Under the pieces are notes generated by a model, which worked only from the letters and a program-made list of their open reading frames with translations, was not told where the DNA came from and did not search any database. Shown here piece by piece: positions 13,602-17,570 of a stretch of 17,570 bases of DNA (its first letter is position 1; each line of letters opens with the position of its first letter). The position numbers and the translations under genes are program-made. Origin of the DNA: Bacteroides sp. UBA939 (GTDB taxonomy: Bacteria > Bacteroidota > Bacteroidia > Bacteroidales > Bacteroidaceae); the NCBI RefSeq assembly GCF_002293435.1, contig NZ_DBDF01000151.1:1-17570 (forward strand), read 5' to 3'.

Positions 13602-16600
13602 CTCAAAGATAACACCATTTTCCGGGTCGTCCTCTTCCGCCGGCGGATTTTCTTCTTTCCGGAGCTGCTCTTCCTCTGTCGGTAGGTTCAGCAGAGGCTC
13701 ATCCAATGTGTAGCCTTTTAACTCCGGCTCCGGAATGGAGGAGAAGTGACTCCGGTAGAAAGCATCGTAATCATCAAAGCTATATTGCTTAATCAGAAGT
13801 TCATAATTGGCTTCGGATATGAGCACGGCGCGCATACCACTGAGGCGTGTCGCCATCTCAGGATGGGCGTAGAGCCGGCGGAAATACTGCTGCGCTTCAT
13901 CATAGTTATTGAATGGACGGATTTGCAGCATACCGATACCTCTTTCACGAACAAAGGCAAGGTCGAAGTTCTTAACCAGGAATGTGGAGAAATTATAGCG
14001 CGCTACTTCAAACAGAAGCATGTTCTCATTCACTTTTCCCTCTTCATAAGCAAGAATAAAAAGGAACGGTGCGTTGCGCTCCGTACTAAATGCACTGTCG
14101 GCTGCAAGGATGCCTGAAGAAGCGTTCAGACTGTCACCAAGTAGACTGCCCGCCTTGGCAAGATCATTGCGGCGTTGCCAGATAGAGCCGAAAGTATGGC
14201 TATCAGCGGATAATAAACGGCCTTCCTGTACACCTTTCAGAATATGGGCGGCGAGATCCGTAATTTCGTTCCCCGGATACCGGCGCACAAGTTCCTTGAG
14301 AATGGCAAGAAATTCACCGCTTTCACCTTCTTGCAACCGGGTAACAGCGTCCAGGAACATAAACTTAGGCCGATGTTTCCCCAGCGGATATATCTCGGAA
14401 GAAACACGGGCAGAAGCGCGCACTGCCGCAGTATCTCCGGACTGAAAACATTCGTAAGCGCGTGCGTAGAGTGAATCCTCACGCTGCCTGCCATGTACAG
14501 CATTCCCGGCGAAGTCAGGGTCAGCCAGCGTCTTGGCGTAACGGCTCTCGGGGAAACGGGCAATCAACTCCGATTTGTATCTCTCCGCCTTGGCTAAACG
14601 AGAATCCGAGTTGCGCTCCTGTTCGTAATAATTAGCCGCCAACTCAGTGAGGAATAACTGATAATACACTTCATCCGCTTGCTCATACTCCGGAAACTCT
14701 GTTACAAGCCGTTCGAATATTGCTTCCGCCTGCTGAAGGTTATTCATCCGGTCTCTGAATATGATTCCGGCATTGTACAAAGCCTCCGACAGCAATGCGT
14801 TAGAAGCCTCCATCGCCTTCTCAGTCAATGGAATCTGTGCCAGATAATATTCCGGTCGATGCCTGTCACCGGCCGAACTGTCGGCAGCCGCTTCACCGTC
14901 TTCACTTTCCCGGACTACAGGCGCATCTGCCGTCTCATCCTGCAGGGGAGAACTCTGAATCGTATCATTTCCGGCGCTTTCTTCCGGCGTGCTGTAATCT
15001 ATCTCCTCAAAGTCGTCCAGCTCAACGACTGTCTTGTTCTTTCTTCTCCAGTTATCTTCCAGCTTTCTTCGTCCCCACAATCGCTGAAATTCCGCTTTTC
15101 CTTGTTCCACCAGTTGAGGATTGTAAAAGTACCATTCCTGTTTTCCTCCCATAGCCGGTTGCGGAAGCGCAGCAGTATTGCTTTGCCCCGGACGGGTAAC
15201 CATTGCACCGGCTGGCTGCTGGCTGTTTGCTTCAAGAAGCACCTGTTGCCTGTTGGCTTCCCGTGTTGCATCTTCCGCTGCTTTGCGTTCCGCTTCTTCC
15301 CGGGCAATCACCTGGGCGATAATACCCTCTATCGCTGCCATCCGTTCTCCCTCCGTTAGCCCGGCAAGATGCCGAAGGCTGTCCTGCAAATGAATCACAT
15401 TGACGTGCGGAACCAGTTCATCCAGAATCTCCGAACGCGTAGTAGCAGTGGCATATTCCCGCTGCGTCTTGTCTATCAGCCCTATGGCTTCCGTATATGC
15501 TTTTTGCGCTTCGGCGTAGCGTGCCTGCTGCCAGTACAAGTTACCCAGCGTGAGTTGCAGGATACCCTTCTCCGCCCCATTCCGCCGGCTCTTTTCCACT
15601 CCTTTGTGATAAGCGTCGAGAGCCTGCACCGTATCTTTCCCGGCAAGATAAACATTGCCGAGCGCATAATAAATCTGATCCAGATATTCCTCGTTCTTCT
15701 CGTCGCGGCTGAGGCGTAGTAACCTTCCGGTCGTTTTACGGATATCCGTTGCAGACATCACTTCCGTCTGGCGGATACGGGCGCTAAGTTCCAACTCATA
15801 CGGCGGGTTCAGACGGATTGCCTTACCGTAAGCCTGATAGGCTTGTTCCGGTTGTTGCAACAATTGATAAGTTTGCCCTAAAAGATAATAGCATCGTGCC
15901 TTTTGCTGTTTGTTCTTCTCGCTTCCGGCAGTTCGTTCCAGATACGGTATGACTTCCCTGTATCGCTTACTGTCCAATAGAAAAATGGCTGTTGCCGATG
16001 CATAAGTATCGCCCAGTGACAAAGGCAAACTGTCATTATTCACCCTGTTCAGGGCATCTTCCGCATCATACTGCCAACCCAATGCGGAATAGCAGCGCGC
16101 CAACCGTATCAGCGCTTCGGAAGTTATCCGGTTTTGCCCCTCATAAAGTCTTGCTATGTACGAGAAGGTTGCGGCGGCCTCCGAAAAATCTCCCTTCTGA
16201 TACTGCGCTTTGCCTAACAGCATCCAGGCGCGATGCATAAAAGGATTGAACTCCCGGCGCGCCAACCATTTCTTGTACTCGTCGGTGTATGCCCGTCCGG
16301 GCTTGCGGGCTGGACGCCGCTTGATAGAATGCTGCCGAATGGCTTTCTGCGCTTTCTCGATGGCGCGGTCAAAGTCGGAAGCGCCGATGCCTGCGGAGGT
16401 TTTATTGTTTATGGGATAAAGGGGAAGCATCTCCATGTAGTTATCTTTATTCCCCTGTTGCTGTGCTTCCAAGCCGGCTTTGTAAGCTTCGTTGCCGTTG
16501 AAGTAAATGTTGTACCGGGTAGTAAGGGCATGATAAAAGCGTGTACCGGCAGTGTTCTTCCGGGTAGAACATCCGGCAACGAGCATCAAAGTGATTAAGA

Positions 16601-16631
16601 TGCCAACCAGGTATAATGCTTTGCGTTTCAA
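13596..16631 (-). CDS. porW: PorW/SprE-like tetratricopeptide lipoprotein
   Basis: A 1011-residue lipoprotein. The signal peptide MKRKALYLVGILITLMLVAG ends in a lipobox LVAGC with lipidated C21. The mature start (STRKNTAGTRFYHALTTRYN, then IYFNGNEAYKAG) is typical of PorW/SprE proteins linked to type IX secretion and gliding. Multiple TPR-like helices are seen at about 130-430 (for example MLLGKAQYQKGDF, YYLLGQTYQLLQQPEQAYQA, YALGNVYLAGKD, LGNLYWQQARYAEAQKAYTE) and again at about 630-860. An acidic low-complexity part lies near 560-620. Translation starts at TTG (16629-16631): the codon immediately upstream is TAG, and any later ATG would delete the lysine-arginine head of the signal peptide. 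It lies 26 bp after the permease gene and 33 bp before porX. Confidence 0.9.
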   Translation of the reverse strand: MKRKALYLVGILITLMLVAGCSTRKNTAGTRFYHALTTRYNIYFNGNEAYKAGLEAQQQGNKDNYMEMLPLYPINNKTSAGIGASDFDRAIEKAQKAIRQHSIKRRPARKPGRAYTDEYKKWLARREFNPFMHRAWMLLGKAQYQKGDFSEAAATFSYIARLYEGQNRITSEALIRLARCYSALGWQYDAEDALNRVNNDSLPLSLGDTYASATAIFLLDSKRYREVIPYLERTAGSEKNKQQKARCYYLLGQTYQLLQQPEQAYQAYGKAIRLNPPYELELSARIRQTEVMSATDIRKTTGRLLRLSRDEKNEEYLDQIYYALGNVYLAGKDTVQALDAYHKGVEKSRRNGAEKGILQLTLGNLYWQQARYAEAQKAYTEAIGLIDKTQREYATATTRSEILDELVPHVNVIHLQDSLRHLAGLTEGERMAAIEGIIAQVIAREEAERKAAEDATREANRQQVLLEANSQQPAGAMVTRPGQSNTAALPQPAMGGKQEWYFYNPQLVEQGKAEFQRLWGRRKLEDNWRRKNKTVVELDDFEEIDYSTPEESAGNDTIQSSPLQDETADAPVVRESEDGEAAADSSAGDRHRPEYYLAQIPLTEKAMEASNALLSEALYNAGIIFRDRMNNLQQAEAIFERLVTEFPEYEQADEVYYQLFLTELAANYYEQERNSDSRLAKAERYKSELIARFPESRYAKTLADPDFAGNAVHGRQREDSLYARAYECFQSGDTAAVRASARVSSEIYPLGKHRPKFMFLDAVTRLQEGESGEFLAILKELVRRYPGNEITDLAAHILKGVQEGRLLSADSHTFGSIWQRRNDLAKAGSLLGDSLNASSGILAADSAFSTERNAPFLFILAYEEGKVNENMLLFEVARYNFSTFLVKNFDLAFVRERGIGMLQIRPFNNYDEAQQYFRRLYAHPEMATRLSGMRAVLISEANYELLIKQYSFDDYDAFYRSHFSSIPEPELKGYTLDEPLLNLPTEEEQLRKEENPPAEEDDPENGVIFEE

Positions 16632-16657
16632 CTATACCGATAGATTTTACGGGTTCT

Positions 16658-17473
16658 CTATTTTTGCCGTAAAGATAAGTAAAAACTCTTTCCCAGCTTA
16701 CATATCGCATATATAATAATGGAAAAGAAGATGATAGCCGCTCCGGACGGCACATTGAGATAATAAGAAATGATCAGTCCGCCCAGGCAACTGATATAAC
16801 CGATGCCGACGGATAGCCAAATGATACGATGAAAGCGGTGTGAAAACAGGTTCGCCGTCATTTGCGGGATGGTGAGCAGGGATATGACCAACACAATGCC
16901 CACCATGCGCAGGCAGGCAACGATAGTCAATGCGATGAACATCATCAGCACATACTCGAACGTCTGCACCGGGATTCCCTGCGAACGCGCAAATTCCCTG
17001 TCGAAGGCAACGTAAACAATCGGGCGCAGGTAGAGGATGAAGAAGACAGTCAATATCACTGCAAGTCCTGCCAGCAAGGCGATGTCTCCCAATGTGATGG
17101 TCAGGATATTGCCGAACAGATAGGCTGAAAGATCAGGTGCAAAACCCGGTGAAAGGAAAGTAAACATGATACCCAGCGCCATGCCCAGCGTCCAGAATAC
17201 TGCGATGGCGGAGTCCTCGCGCATGTCATTGCGTTTGCTGAGCCATTCCACTCCGAAAGCCGACAGTACGGCAAACACGGCAGCCGACAGGATAGGGGAT
17301 ATGCCCGTGTACAGTCCCAGGCCGATGCCTCCAAAAGAAGCGTGCGTCAGTCCGCCGCTGATAAACACCAGCCGCCTGGTCACGATATATGTACCGATAA
17401 GCCCGCAGACAATACTTGCCAACAGGCTGCCGATGAGGGCGTGTTGAAAGAAGGTATATTGCAGTAAATCCAC
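16658..17473 (-). CDS. ABC-3 family metal permease (ZnuB-like)
   Basis: A 271-residue integral membrane protein with about eight hydrophobic segments and the ABC-3 (ZnuB/TroC) pattern: GTYIVTRRLVFISGGLTHAS at 28-47, GLYTGISPIL, DSAIAVFWTLGMALGI, a cytoplasmic FDREFARSQG near 157-166, and SLLTIPQMTANLFS near 204-217. It would form the membrane channel for uptake of zinc or manganese with an ATPase and a binding protein, neither of which lies in this window. The start codon is GTG. It lies 26 bp upstream of porW, so the two are probably co-transcribed; the functional reason is unclear. Metal specificity cannot be read. Confidence 0.88.
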   Translation of the reverse strand: MDLLQYTFFQHALIGSLLASIVCGLIGTYIVTRRLVFISGGLTHASFGGIGLGLYTGISPILSAAVFAVLSAFGVEWLSKRNDMREDSAIAVFWTLGMALGIMFTFLSPGFAPDLSAYLFGNILTITLGDIALLAGLAVILTVFFILYLRPIVYVAFDREFARSQGIPVQTFEYVLMMFIALTIVACLRMVGIVLVISLLTIPQMTANLFSHRFHRIIWLSVGIGYISCLGGLIISYYLNVPSGAAIIFFSIIIYAICKLGKSFYLSLRQK

Positions 17474-17494
17474 GTTGTATAGTTTGAGTAATGA

Positions 17495-17570
17495 TTTAAA
17501 ATTAATCTTATAAATGAGAATTTAGCGAAGCGGAGCTTCGCAGTGAGTAGGGTTTAGTGATTAGTGATTA
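17495..17570. repeat. Interspersed intergenic repeat, copy 2
   Basis: Second copy of the element at 2720-2802, with the 27-bp core at 17520-17546 (GCGAAGC-GGA-GCTTCGC hairpin) and heptamer-like TTAGTGA repeats running to the window edge. It lies about 47 bp upstream of the permease start on the minus strand, as copy 1 does for the DUF1080 gene. It may continue past the window. Confidence 0.75.

Noticed and set aside
14679..15359. 226-codon plus-strand open frame
   Set aside because: Antisense shadow of porW with low-complexity residues and no recognisable domain.

Overview
The window looks like chromosome of a Bacteroides-type gut bacterium (Bacteroidales). This rests on protein content (PorX and PorW/SprE homologues, Gfo/Idh/MocA plus DUF1080 sugar genes, a small 'Imm17' membrane protein next to tsaE), on -7 boxes of the form TAnnTTTG, on weak Shine-Dalgarno sites, and on AT-rich intergenic repeats. 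The species cannot be fixed from the sequence alone. No rRNA, tRNA, CRISPR array, integrase or transposase gene was seen.

Layout. Positions 1-416 hold no credible gene but contain an imperfect 22-bp tandem array and a 32-bp alternating purine-pyrimidine tract. Positions 417-5991 (minus strand) form a glycoside-oxidation locus, in transcription order: an exported Gfo/Idh/MocA oxidoreductase, a translationally coupled small membrane protein, a Tat-type Gfo/Idh/MocA oxidoreductase, a secreted tandem-DUF1080 protein and a cytoplasmic-looking ApbE-like flavin transferase. The set fits oxidation of a sugar to a 3-keto-glycoside followed by cleavage of the glycosidic bond.

Positions 5992-8022 hold a plus-strand AAA ATPase enclosed by a nearly perfect 27-bp inverted repeat, followed by a relic of an ORF6N-type protein. 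Positions 8023-17473 are a conserved minus-strand block: znuB-like permease, porW/sprE, porX, and then, after an interruption, tsaE and the imm17-type gene. The interruption (8725-11999) contains an AlbA_2/Schlafen-like ATPase-HTH protein on the minus strand and a DUF4143 ATPase on the plus strand.

The main structural discovery is that the DUF4143 ATPase lies between the intact 3' end of porX and a second, decayed copy of the same 3'-terminal segment in the same orientation. It also has its own promoter with three 34-bp-phased repeats. That is the footprint of an insertion that kept or rebuilt the target gene's end. With the IR-flanked AAA gene and the AlbA_2 gene, the window carries three orphan ATPase or regulator cassettes placed between housekeeping genes. 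Their mobility and any defence role are inference.
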